In this document: one piece after another, positions 26,667 through 34,889 of the stretch | Numbering within the stretch: position 1 is the first letter of the stretch | How the letters are laid out: the number at the start of each line of letters is the position of its first letter | Assembly: GCA_002724315.1 (NCBI GenBank) | Contig: PBOJ01000067.1 | Span: 1-55,891, forward strand | Direction: 5' to 3' | Length of the DNA: 55,891 nucleotides | Origin: Planctomycetaceae bacterium | GTDB taxonomy: Bacteria; Planctomycetota; Planctomycetia; Planctomycetales; Planctomycetaceae | The notes under the pieces: model-generated | What the model was told of the DNA's origin: nothing | Database searches by the model: none | The model's input: only the letters and a program-made list of their open reading frames with translations | Made by a program: the position numbers and the translations under genes

Positions 26667-28016
26667 ATGGCACCAGACGTCAACAGGCGAGATGCAATGA
26701 AACTGGGTGCCGGCGTGGGAGCCGGCGTCGCCCTGACCGACTGGGCCCTGGCAAACAAGCCAAGCCGGGACACCGAGGCCGACGATCCACGACTGAAACC
26801 GATCCCGCACATCCGAGTCGGACTGGTGGGAATTGGCGGCCGCGGTTACCACCTGCTGCGGTTGCTGCTGGAACAACCCGGTGTCGAGGTGAAGGCGGTT
26901 TGCGACCTGTTGGAGGACCGGTGCCAACTGGCGCAGAAGACCACGGTGTCAGCCGGCCAACCCAAGCCGGACGCCTATTTCCCCGATGACCGGGCCTTCG
27001 ACAAGCTCTGCGACCGAGACGACCTGGACCTGGTCGTCACCGCCACCCCGTGGCGGTGGCACGTACCGGTCTGCGTGGCGGCCATGAAGAACGGGCACCA
27101 CGCCGCAACCGAAGTCCCCGCCGCGGTGACCTTGGACGAATGCTGGGAAATGGTCGAGACCGCCGAGAAAATGAAGCGGCATTGCGTGATGCTCGAGAAC
27201 TGCTGCTACGGCCGGACCGAGATGATGGTGCTGAACATGGTCCGACAAGGCCTGCTGGGAGACCTGGTTCATGGTGAAGCGGGGTACATGCACGAGTTGA
27301 GAGACGACCGGGAGTTGCTGGGTCCGAATGCGGAAGTTCGCTGGCGGCTCGATCACATGATCCGACGCGACGGCAACCTCTATCCCACTCACGGACTGGG
27401 CCCCGTCGCACAGTGCATGAACATCAACCGGGGTGACCAGTTCGACCACCTGGTCTCAATGAGCACCGCCTCCCAGGGACTCAACGTCTTTTACGCCAGT
27501 CGCTTCGGAGACAAGCACCCGTTGGCGACCCGCAAGTACAAGTGCGGTGACGTCAACACCACGATGATCCGGACCAAGAACGGTCGCACCATCACGCTCG
27601 GGCACGGCACCCAGTTGCCTCGCCCCTACACCCGGATCAACATGGTCCAGGGCACGCTGGGAATCGTGCAGGGTTATCCCGACCGCATCGCCCTGGAATC
27701 CCATTCCCGTGGTCACACCTGGGAACCAATCGACAAGTACCAATCGAAGTACGAACACCCCCTGTGGAAGAAGATGATCCGCGAGGCCCAGGGCAAAGGG
27801 CACGGGGGAATGGACTTCATGGAATTTCACCGGCTGGTCGAGTGCCTGCACCAGGGAACCGAACCGGACATGGATGTCTACGACGCCGCCGCCTGGAGCG
27901 CGATCTCCGAACTCAGCGAACGCTCGGTCGCCAAACGCAGCAAGTCGCTCGACGTGCCCGACTTCACCCGCGGCCGCTGGAAGAAGAACAAGCCGCTGGG
28001 GATCATCGGCGGATGA
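26667..28016 (+). CDS. Gfo/Idh/MocA-fold protein of GH109 type (NAD-dependent N-acetylgalactosaminidase-like)
   Basis: The start at 26667 (MAPDVNRRDAMKLGAG) has GGAG 8 bases upstream and gives 449 residues with a Tat-like leader. The Rossmann motif GLVGIGGRG (about residues 52-60) binds NAD. The segments TPWRWHVPVCVAAMKNGHH, TEVPAAVTLDECWEMVE, CCYGRTEMMVLNMVRQGLLGDLVHGEAGYMHELR and YPTHGLGPVAQCMNINRGD are characteristic of family GH109, which removes terminal N-acetylgalactosamine by an NAD-dependent redox mechanism, and differ from ordinary sugar dehydrogenases that carry an EKP motif. Export by Tat in a folded, cofactor-loaded state would suit this. A NeuB-like gene follows 34 bases downstream, so amino-sugar metabolism is a reasonable theme. 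Substrate specificity is inferred. Confidence 0.82.
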   Translation: MAPDVNRRDAMKLGAGVGAGVALTDWALANKPSRDTEADDPRLKPIPHIRVGLVGIGGRGYHLLRLLLEQPGVEVKAVCDLLEDRCQLAQKTTVSAGQPKPDAYFPDDRAFDKLCDRDDLDLVVTATPWRWHVPVCVAAMKNGHHAATEVPAAVTLDECWEMVETAEKMKRHCVMLENCCYGRTEMMVLNMVRQGLLGDLVHGEAGYMHELRDDRELLGPNAEVRWRLDHMIRRDGNLYPTHGLGPVAQCMNINRGDQFDHLVSMSTASQGLNVFYASRFGDKHPLATRKYKCGDVNTTMIRTKNGRTITLGHGTQLPRPYTRINMVQGTLGIVQGYPDRIALESHSRGHTWEPIDKYQSKYEHPLWKKMIREAQGKGHGGMDFMEFHRLVECLHQGTEPDMDVYDAAAWSAISELSERSVAKRSKSLDVPDFTRGRWKKNKPLGIIGG

Positions 28017-28038
28017 CTTTTCCGTCCGAAAACGACCT

Positions 28039-28043
28039 GGAGG
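28039..28043 (+). promoter_or_regulatory. Shine-Dalgarno GGAGG that fixes a GTG start at 28051
   Basis: GGAGG ends 7 bases before GTG at 28051. It identifies GTG as the start of the NeuB-like gene. The frame stays open for 59 more codons upstream, but that stretch overlaps the end of the GH109-like gene and is not homologous to the family. Confidence 0.7.
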
Positions 28044-28050
28044 TCTCGCG

Positions 28051-28878
28051 GTGAACACGGTTCTGATCGCCGAGTTGGGCGAAAACCACTACGGCCGCTG
28101 GGATATCTGCCGTGGTATGGTCGAGGAGGTCGCAGCCAACGGGGCGACGGTGGCCAAGTTCCAGACGTACACGGCCAACCAGTTCGGGGCCGACCACGAG
28201 TGGCACGACTGGTTCCGCGGCGTCGAAATGCCCGAGGCTGTCCATTTCGAGATGCAACAGTTGTGTGAGGAACTGGGCATCACCTTTCTCAGTTCAACCT
28301 TCACCCGACGTTCAACCGATTTTCTCGTCGATCGCATGGGCCTGTCCGCACTGAAGCTCGCTTCGAGCCGTATCGTCGATCACGAGTTGCTTGGTCACGT
28401 CAATGACCGGGCCGAACAGGTCCAGACCGTGTACCTCTCGACCGGCGGGTCCACGATCGACGAAATCCGGAGAGCAGTCGAGTGCCTGGATGCGATCGAA
28501 AACCTCTCGCTGTTGCACTGCGTCAGCCAATACCCGACCGAAGACGCCAACGTGAACCTGCTGGCGATTCGCGCCATGCAGGCCGCCTTCCCGGACATTC
28601 CGATCGGGTACAGCGACCACAGCCGAGGAATCGCAGCCTGCCTGGCAGCGGTAGCCCTCGGAGCCACCGTGCTCGAGAAACACTTCACCTATCACACCCG
28701 CATGCCCGGTGATGACCACGAGGGAGCCCTGACCCCCGAATCACTGGCCGAACTGGTCGGACAGGTCACTCGTCTCGAGACGATGCTTGGACGCGAGGAA
28801 AAAGTCCCCATGCCCGACGAACAGAAAGCCCTTTCGCAACTCAGAGGAAAGATGCTCGAGGTCGATTTCGACAGCTGA
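28051..28878 (+). CDS. NeuB-like sialic-acid-synthase family protein lacking the SAF domain
   Basis: This 275-residue cytoplasmic TIM-barrel protein starts with GTG at 28051. The family signature IAELGENHYGR opens the barrel, LLHCVSQYPTEDANVNL carries His156, and IPIGYSDHSRGIAACLAAVALGATVLEKHFT carries His190. These correspond to the metal-binding histidines of NeuB enzymes, which condense phosphoenolpyruvate with N-acetylmannosamine or related sugars. The usual C-terminal antifreeze-like SAF domain (about 60-70 residues) is absent: the protein ends shortly after the barrel with LSQLRGKMLEVDFDS. Without SAF, which normally closes the partner active site, the substrate or oligomer may differ. 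It lies in a plus-strand run between the GH109-like and HD-like genes. Confidence 0.82.
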   Translation: MNTVLIAELGENHYGRWDICRGMVEEVAANGATVAKFQTYTANQFGADHEWHDWFRGVEMPEAVHFEMQQLCEELGITFLSSTFTRRSTDFLVDRMGLSALKLASSRIVDHELLGHVNDRAEQVQTVYLSTGGSTIDEIRRAVECLDAIENLSLLHCVSQYPTEDANVNLLAIRAMQAAFPDIPIGYSDHSRGIAACLAAVALGATVLEKHFTYHTRMPGDDHEGALTPESLAELVGQVTRLETMLGREEKVPMPDEQKALSQLRGKMLEVDFDS

Positions 28879-29004
28879 TGCCCCCCGATCAGCCGGTTTT
28901 TCTGTGATATGGCCCCGGCTTGCACGTCGCCCCCCGTTTCGCCGATCATCTCTCGCTGAATCCCACCGCCGAACGTTCCGATTTCACTTTTTCAGGCTTC
29001 AAGT

Positions 29005-29562
29005 ATGACCGACCCGCAATACAAGGCGATGACCCGTTTCCTCCGCGACATCGGCACCGAGTCTGTCCCACACACCGACACCGTGTTCCTGGCTCACCTG
29101 ATTGGTGTCTACAACGATCTCAGGGACTGGAATGCCTCCACCGCGGTCTGCCGGGCCGGGATGTTCCACTCGATCTATGGCACCGAGATGTTTCAGACGT
29201 TCGCCTTGCCCCTGGAACAGCGGGACGAGGTCCGCGAATTGATCGGTGACCACGCCGAGTTCGTGGCCTGGGTCAACTGTGTCATGGATCGAGAAACCTT
29301 CGACCAGCAACTCGACGCATCTGCCCCTTATTCGATTCGAAACCGGGTCACCGGAGAGCCGATCGAGATGGACGAGACACAGTTCACCGACCTGTGCATC
29401 GTGCACCTGTGCGATTGGCTCGAGCAACTGCCTCGACTCAAGAAATGGGATTTCCGTCGCGGACCCTACCGAAAAATCGCCGAGCGCCTGGGAGGGATCG
29501 CCTTGTCGTCGTTCGACGACGTCTACGCTGACGAACCAGCCGAACCGGCCGCGTCGGCCTGA
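29005..29562 (+). CDS. small HD-like protein (DUF6817-type), unknown function
   Basis: This soluble 185-residue protein has no signal peptide. The sequence HTDTVFLAHLIGVYNDLRDW followed by AGMFHSIYGTEMF has spaced histidines that resemble the metal-binding pattern of HD-type helical hydrolases, and it matches my recollection of the DUF6817 family. CIVHLCDWLEQLPRL near residue 135 adds another His and Asp. Catalytic activity is not demonstrated. The gene is preceded by 126 bases without coding content and followed 23 bases later by the sulfatase gene, so it is probably transcribed with it. An alternative start could not be distinguished, because the site before the ATG is weak. Confidence 0.65.
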   Translation: MTDPQYKAMTRFLRDIGTESVPHTDTVFLAHLIGVYNDLRDWNASTAVCRAGMFHSIYGTEMFQTFALPLEQRDEVRELIGDHAEFVAWVNCVMDRETFDQQLDASAPYSIRNRVTGEPIEMDETQFTDLCIVHLCDWLEQLPRLKKWDFRRGPYRKIAERLGGIALSSFDDVYADEPAEPAASA

Positions 29563-29585
29563 TTCACCTGACCGGGAGTGCCCAG

Positions 29586-31073
29586 ATGATATCGCCCCGT
29601 GTTGCCCTGTTCGCCGCATTTGTGATTGTGTCGGCACTCGCCTCGCCCACTCGAGCGGCCGGCCCACCCAACGTCGTCTTCATCATGGCCGACGATCTCG
29701 GCTTCGCCGAATTGGGCTGCTACGGCCAGAAGCGAATCCGCACGCCCCGCATCGATCTGCTCGCAAAAGACGGCATGCGGTTCACCAGGAACTACTCGGG
29801 CAATGCCGTCTGTGCGCCCTCGCGGTGTGTGTTGATGACGGGAAAACATCCCGGGCACGCGTGGGTCCGCAGCAACAAGGAGGTCCGTCCCGAGGGACAA
29901 ACCCCGATCCCCGCCGCAGAAGTCACGCTGGCCGAACTGCTGAAATCAGACGGGTATGCGACCGGGGCCTTCGGCAAGTGGGGGCTCGGCCCCCCCGGAT
30001 CCGAAGGCGGACCACTGCAACAGGGTTTTGACCGTTTCTTCGGCTACAACTGCCAACGACACGCCCACAGCTATTACCCGTCCTACCTCTGGGACAACAA
30101 CCAGCGTATCGCACTGAAAAACAATCCGCCGATTGGTGGCCACGCCCGGTTTCCCAAGGATGCCGATGCCACCAACCCGGGCAACTACAGCCGCTTCAAG
30201 GGACAGGACTACGCCCCGGACCGGATTGCTGCACAGGCCCTGCGATTCATCGAACAGAACAAGAATCGCCCCTTCTTCCTCTATTACCCCACGGTGATTC
30301 CTCACCTGGCGCTGCACGTGCCCGACGAGGCCCTGGAACCCTATCTCGCCCTGAAGTGGAAGGACCCGCCGTTCACCAAGCTGAAAGGTGGCGGTTACAC
30401 CCCTCACTTCACTCCCAGGGCCGCTTATGCGGCGATGATCACGCGGCTCGACACCTACGTCGGCCGCATTCTCGACCTGCTCGAGAAACTCGGACTGGCC
30501 GATAACACGATCGTCGTCTTCACCTCCGACAACGGCACCACGCATCTGAAACGCGAGGTCGATTATGACTTCTTCGCCAGCGTCAAGCCGTTGCGAGGAC
30601 TCAAAGGATCGCTTTACGAGGGTGGTGTCCGTGTGCCGCTGATTGCCCGCTGGCCCGGTCACATCCCTGCGGGAAGCACGTCGGACTTCCTCACCGGCTT
30701 CGAGGACTGGATCCCGACTCTGCTGGCTCTGACCGGCAGTCGCCAGGCGGTTCCGGCGGGCGTCGATGGCATCAGCCTGGCCGACACTCTCCGTGGAAAG
30801 CCTCAAGCGGCCCGGCCGTACCTCTACCGCGAGTTTGCCGGCTACGGCGGTCAACAGGCCGTGTGGATGGGCAAGTGGAAAGGCGTCCGTCAGCGACTTT
30901 CACGCCCCAACAATCCCAACCGCATGAAGATAGAACTCTTTAACCTCGAACAGGACATCGCAGAATCTCACGACATCGCGTCCCGGCATCCCGAGATTGT
31001 CTCTCGGATTCGCAAGCTGATGAAACGCGAGCACCGTGCATCGGCGATTTTCCCCAACAAGGCTCTCGACTGA
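29586..31073 (+). CDS. type I (formylglycine) sulfatase, exported
   Basis: This 495-residue arylsulfatase-family enzyme has a Sec signal peptide (VALFAAFVIVSALASPTRAA). The metal site starts with MADDLGF (Asp36, Asp37). The CxPSR motif CAPSR places Cys76 for oxidation to formylglycine by a formylglycine-generating enzyme, which is not encoded in the window. GKWGLGP (Lys131), PTVIPHLALH (His240) and FTSDNGTTH (Asp315, Asn316) supply the remaining active-site residues. Such enzymes hydrolyse sulfate esters of polysaccharides. It is transcribed in the run that starts with the GH109-like gene and ends with a lipoprotein hydrolase, which fits degradation of sulfated polymers. The exact polymer cannot be told from sequence. 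Confidence 0.93.
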   Translation: MISPRVALFAAFVIVSALASPTRAAGPPNVVFIMADDLGFAELGCYGQKRIRTPRIDLLAKDGMRFTRNYSGNAVCAPSRCVLMTGKHPGHAWVRSNKEVRPEGQTPIPAAEVTLAELLKSDGYATGAFGKWGLGPPGSEGGPLQQGFDRFFGYNCQRHAHSYYPSYLWDNNQRIALKNNPPIGGHARFPKDADATNPGNYSRFKGQDYAPDRIAAQALRFIEQNKNRPFFLYYPTVIPHLALHVPDEALEPYLALKWKDPPFTKLKGGGYTPHFTPRAAYAAMITRLDTYVGRILDLLEKLGLADNTIVVFTSDNGTTHLKREVDYDFFASVKPLRGLKGSLYEGGVRVPLIARWPGHIPAGSTSDFLTGFEDWIPTLLALTGSRQAVPAGVDGISLADTLRGKPQAARPYLYREFAGYGGQQAVWMGKWKGVRQRLSRPNNPNRMKIELFNLEQDIAESHDIASRHPEIVSRIRKLMKREHRASAIFPNKALD

Positions 31074-31086
31074 TCCCGAGCCCTGC

Positions 31087-32607
31087 ATGACTAGCCTGCC
31101 ACCCCCAATGGAACTCTCGCGGCACGCTGCCGCCCACCTGGGCCATGGGCTCTTGGCCCTGGCGGTGTGCCTGGCCGGTTGCGGCAGTGAATCCCCCCCA
31201 ACCTCACCTCGATCTGCCCCTCCACCTGAAGCGACTCCGACTGCCGCTGAGGCGGTGACACCCGCCCCCCCTCCGGTCGCCAAAACGCCGGGCGACACCA
31301 TCGAAACCGAGTCGCTCGACACGACACCTCGCCGGTTGAAACCGCCCTCACCTTCACCGGTTGAAACCGCAGCCAGGGAACTGCTGTCTCACCTCATCGC
31401 CGGCCGTTTCGCCGAAGCCGTCACGACCTTTTCCCCGGAAGTCCTCGAGGCACTGCCCGCCGAAAAGCTGAAGACCACCTGGAAGACCGTCCAGGCCCAG
31501 GTCGGCCTCTACCAGTCCGTCGCCGAGACAGCCACGGAAATGACGATCAAGGACAACCGGGTCGTCGACCTGTTGTGCACGTTCGAAAAGGCCCCACTGG
31601 TATTTCGCCTCTCCTACAACGACAAGCAGAAGGTGGTCGGAATTTTCTTTCGCCCACCCCCGAACGCCAGCCCACAGGCCGAGACTGCCAAAGACCGGTC
31701 CGGGCGAAAGGTTTACGTCACGCTGAAGACCGGAAGCGGCACGCTCACCGGAAGAATCGACTGGCCCACCGGCGACGGTCCTTTCCCTGCCGTGCTGGTC
31801 ATTTCGGGTTCCGGCCCCAACGACCGTGACGGCAACCAACCCGGCCTGGAGTCCGACTACCTGAAGAAACTCGGATCAGCCCTGGCCTCCAATGGCATCG
31901 CCGTACTGCGATTCGACAAGCGAGGCAGTGGCGGCAGCCAGATCACCAAATCGAAGGCTAGGGACCTCCGATTCAATTCGATGATCGACGACGCCCGCGG
32001 TTGGATCCGCCTGATGACAAGGAACAAGAACATCTCGCGGATCGGGATCATCGGTCACAGCCAGGGCTCGCTGGTTGCCCTGTTGACCGCGCAGAAGGTC
32101 AAAGTGTCTGCCGTGGTATCGATCGCGGGCGCCGGTCAGCCAATCGGCAAGATACTGGAACGCCAATTGACCACGAACCTGGCCACGATGCCCAAGCTCA
32201 GGGACCAGGCCCTCGCGATTCTCCGTCAGTTGACCAACGGGAAGAAGGTCGACGAGGTCCCGGAAGCACTGGCAACGGTTTTTCGTCCCGACGTTCAGCC
32301 CTTCCTCATGTCCTGGATGAAATACGATCCGGCAGCAATCATCGCCAAGACCACCACCCCGACCTTGATCGTCCAGGGCACTCGCGACGCCCAGGTCACC
32401 GTCCGTGACGCTGAAGCCCTGAAAGCGGCACAGAAATCGGCTGCACTGGTGTTGATTGAGGACATGAACCACGTTCTACGCCATATCCGCACCGACGCCG
32501 AACAACTGCCCAGCTATTCGAACGCCGAACTGCCACTGGCCCCCGAACTCGTTCCGGCTCTGTTCTCGTTCCTGGAACAGGAACTTGTTGCCGAACCGTC
32601 CAGGTGA
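31087..32607 (+). CDS. lipoprotein alpha/beta-hydrolase with N-terminal DUF3887-like domain
   Basis: This protein has 506 residues when started at 31087 (MTSLPPPMELSRH); the alternative ATG at 31108 gives the same lipoprotein. The lipobox CLAGC at about residue 32 is followed by a Pro/Ala-rich linker to residue 90. Next comes a DUF3887-like domain (about 92-190; ARELLSHLIAGRFAEAVTTFSPEV), then an alpha/beta-hydrolase domain with DKRGSGGS, nucleophile Ser325 in GHSQGS, a late Asp in GTRDAQV and a His in DMNHVLRH. It would be an esterase or peptidase anchored at the membrane. It begins 13 bases after the sulfatase stop, and its stop codon lies in a small hairpin with the convergent gene. Confidence 0.82.
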   Translation: MTSLPPPMELSRHAAAHLGHGLLALAVCLAGCGSESPPTSPRSAPPPEATPTAAEAVTPAPPPVAKTPGDTIETESLDTTPRRLKPPSPSPVETAARELLSHLIAGRFAEAVTTFSPEVLEALPAEKLKTTWKTVQAQVGLYQSVAETATEMTIKDNRVVDLLCTFEKAPLVFRLSYNDKQKVVGIFFRPPPNASPQAETAKDRSGRKVYVTLKTGSGTLTGRIDWPTGDGPFPAVLVISGSGPNDRDGNQPGLESDYLKKLGSALASNGIAVLRFDKRGSGGSQITKSKARDLRFNSMIDDARGWIRLMTRNKNISRIGIIGHSQGSLVALLTAQKVKVSAVVSIAGAGQPIGKILERQLTTNLATMPKLRDQALAILRQLTNGKKVDEVPEALATVFRPDVQPFLMSWMKYDPAAIIAKTTTPTLIVQGTRDAQVTVRDAEALKAAQKSAALVLIEDMNHVLRHIRTDAEQLPSYSNAELPLAPELVPALFSFLEQELVAEPSR

Positions 32608-32619
32608 CCGGGCCGGTCA
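32605..32619. terminator. hairpin formed by two opposing stop codons
   Basis: TGACCG (32605-32610) pairs with CGGTCA (32614-32619) around GGC. The first three bases are the TGA stop of the lipoprotein hydrolase, and the last three are the reverse complement of the TGA stop of the FG-GAP gene. The convergent genes lie only 9 bases apart, so this is the only place for a terminator. Six base pairs make a weak one. Confidence 0.35.
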
Positions 32620-33927
32620 TGGCGCAAAGGGCACCAGTCGGCCGCCGGTGACCCTCAATCCCCTCGGAAGAGTCACCGTCGGCCGAAATGTGCCGTCACC
32701 TCGTCCACGGAGGATTGAGATGGAATTGTCCCGGTAGTTGGCCGAGACCAGGTCAAGATGGCCGTCCCGGTCAAGATCTGCGATGTCCAAGCCATAACTG
32801 CCCAGGCCACTCGGAAGGTCCACTCGGCGGGCAAATGTGCCATCACCGCGGTTGAGGAACACCGAAACGAAGGCTTCGGTCCAGTGGGTGATGGCCAGAT
32901 CGATGTCCTTGTCACCGTCCAGGTCTCCCAAGCCCAGAAAAGCACCGTTCTTGCCGGCCTCCAGTTGCCGGTCTTTTTCGAAGGTGCCGTCGCCCCGGCC
33001 GGCGAAAATCGAGATGGTCGACGTACCGAGATTGGCCGTCACCACGTCCAGGTGTCCGTCCCCGTTGAAGTCAGCAATTCTGGCGTCGTTGACCGCATGA
33101 GACCGCTTGCCCGGAATGGGGGTCGCCGGCAGCACTTTCACCGCCCAACGCCGCGTCGCGTCCTTCGTCACAACCGAAAAACACTCCTTGCCGGGACTCA
33201 GGCAGAACGTCGCGCGATCATCATGCTCGTTAGGAATCACCACGTCGGGAAACCCGTCCTCATTCAAATCACCAGTGTCGATCGCGTAGGCCGAGCGTCC
33301 GGCAGGCAGCACGATCGCCGTCCCGAAACGCCCTCGCCCGAGCCCTCGCCGGATATGCAGTTCTCCGACAGTGAGATCCTGCTTGTAGCCCGAGCCGCGA
33401 GCGGTATAGAGCAGATCCAGACGCCCATCCCGGTCAAGATCCTCAAACCGCACCCCCTTGGCCTCGCTTGGCACCTGGTATTCGACCAGCTTCCGGAAGC
33501 GCCCCCCCGCTTCTCCGAGTGCCACCACCACGCGACCGGTCTTCACCGTGGACAACCCGCCCACGCCCACCACGATGTCCAGACGACTGTCGCCGTTGAT
33601 GTCGGCCGCGTGCAGGTTGTGGACATGAGGTTCCGACCAGCAGGTCGAGTCGATCGATCTGTCACGTTCACGACCCGACAGGTCCGTCAACACGCCCCCC
33701 GATCGGTCCGACACACCTCCGCGACCATCACCGACGGCCAACTGCAACACGCCCAGGTTTCGGTACCCGGTCAGCACATCGGCATGCCCGTCGCCAGTGA
33801 AGTCCCGAACCAGGAGCTTGTATGGGCCACCGACATACCCTTCCAACCGCGGACGTTCGAACACCGGTTCGTCGGCCGACAGCAGGCCAACGGTCAGGAC
33901 CAGCCATGCCACGTGCGGCCGCCACAT
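32617..33927 (-). CDS. exported FG-GAP/VCBS-repeat protein
   Basis: This protein has 436 residues when started at 33927 (MWRPHVAWLVLTVGLLSADEP), which begins with a signal peptide. The start overlaps the amidohydrolase stop as TGATG. The body has at least seven calcium-binding-type loops of the form DxNxDxxxDV: FTGDGHADV, INGDSRLDI, LDRDGRLDL, LNEDGFPDV, FNGDGHLDV, LDGDKDIDL and LDRDGHLDL. These are the blades of an integrin-alpha-like FG-GAP beta-propeller. Such proteins bind ligands or polysaccharide outside the cytoplasm and have no enzymatic motif. It is the last gene of a three-gene coupled operon with an oxidoreductase and an amidohydrolase. Confidence 0.87.
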   Translation of the reverse strand: MWRPHVAWLVLTVGLLSADEPVFERPRLEGYVGGPYKLLVRDFTGDGHADVLTGYRNLGVLQLAVGDGRGGVSDRSGGVLTDLSGRERDRSIDSTCWSEPHVHNLHAADINGDSRLDIVVGVGGLSTVKTGRVVVALGEAGGRFRKLVEYQVPSEAKGVRFEDLDRDGRLDLLYTARGSGYKQDLTVGELHIRRGLGRGRFGTAIVLPAGRSAYAIDTGDLNEDGFPDVVIPNEHDDRATFCLSPGKECFSVVTKDATRRWAVKVLPATPIPGKRSHAVNDARIADFNGDGHLDVVTANLGTSTISIFAGRGDGTFEKDRQLEAGKNGAFLGLGDLDGDKDIDLAITHWTEAFVSVFLNRGDGTFARRVDLPSGLGSYGLDIADLDRDGHLDLVSANYRDNSISILRGRGDGTFRPTVTLPRGLRVTGGRLVPFAP

Positions 33928-34889
33928 CACGTCTTGGTCCGGCCGTCCCGTTCGACCCACTTGTAGGCTCGCTGAGAATTGAGAGAGAAGAACTGCTTGA
34001 CGGCAGTTCGGCCACGGTCGCCGACGTAGTCCAGCACGATCTGCTGTTGCTGCCTGTAACTGGCCGCTCGCTCGGAGACCGGCCAGTCGCTGCCATAGAT
34101 CACGCGATCATCACCGAACGCCTCCCAGACCACATCCAGATACGGCTTGTAGAAGGCGACGTCGGTCGGCGCCTTGCCCCCGCCGCGGGAGGCCCCTTCG
34201 ACCATGGCCGAGACCTTGCAGAAGACGTTCTTGTGGCTGGCCGCCGCGCGAATGTTCGACACCCAGTCCTTTGGCGGCGGCGCCTTGGTGATGGCCACAT
34301 TGCCCATGTGATTCTGCAACAGACGCAGGCCGGGCATCCGAGCCGCCAGGCGACTGACCACCAGTGGCGTCACCGTCCCACCGTTGACATCCAGTTCGAG
34401 ATCGTGGTCCTGCAACACCTTGAACACATCAAGTGAGTTCGACTTCAGCCGACTCGCGACCAGACCTTGGCTGACCCGGATCCCCCGAAACAGCCGGTTC
34501 CTGGCAAACCGCCTGACGTTCTTCACATACCCGGGCTGCGATGGGTCGAGATGGCCGACAACGCCGAGGACAAACGGATCGTCCTTGGCAATATCCAGCA
34601 GCCACTGGTTGTCTTCCAGTCGGTTGCTGGCTTCGACGATCACCGTTCCGGTCACCTTCCGGGCGTGCGTCAGCGCCCTCAGGTGCCTGGGCAACACGGT
34701 CCGGTACAGAGACGACCCCTTGCGAGGCCAGGGAATCCCCTCGGGGCGGGTCGGGTCATAGAAGTGCGTGTGACAATCGATGACATCGAGTGCCGGTTTC
34801 CTGGACGCCTCGACAATCGTGGCCGGGCCCGTCACCGCCAGTCCACCAGCGGTCGAGAGAAACCGGCGCCGCGACAGGTATTGTGTCAT
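33927..34889 (-). CDS. amidohydrolase-2 family protein with Tat leader
   Basis: This protein has 320 residues when started at 34889, the ATG overlapping the oxidoreductase stop as ATGA. A longer start at 34904 is less likely. LSRRRFLSTAGGLAVTGPA is a Tat leader. The metal motif IDCHTHFYDP opens the TIM barrel, LLQNHMGNVA carries a His in the middle, and VIYGSDWPVSE contains the late Asp typical of amidohydrolase-2 (ACMSD/lactonase) enzymes. These hydrolyse lactones or decarboxylate small acids. Fucono- or rhamnono-lactonases belong to this branch, which would suit a sugar-oxidation route with the upstream dehydrogenase, but export by Tat leaves the physiological substrate uncertain. Confidence 0.88.
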   Translation of the reverse strand: MTQYLSRRRFLSTAGGLAVTGPATIVEASRKPALDVIDCHTHFYDPTRPEGIPWPRKGSSLYRTVLPRHLRALTHARKVTGTVIVEASNRLEDNQWLLDIAKDDPFVLGVVGHLDPSQPGYVKNVRRFARNRLFRGIRVSQGLVASRLKSNSLDVFKVLQDHDLELDVNGGTVTPLVVSRLAARMPGLRLLQNHMGNVAITKAPPPKDWVSNIRAAASHKNVFCKVSAMVEGASRGGGKAPTDVAFYKPYLDVVWEAFGDDRVIYGSDWPVSERAASYRQQQQIVLDYVGDRGRTAVKQFFSLNSQRAYKWVERDGRTKT

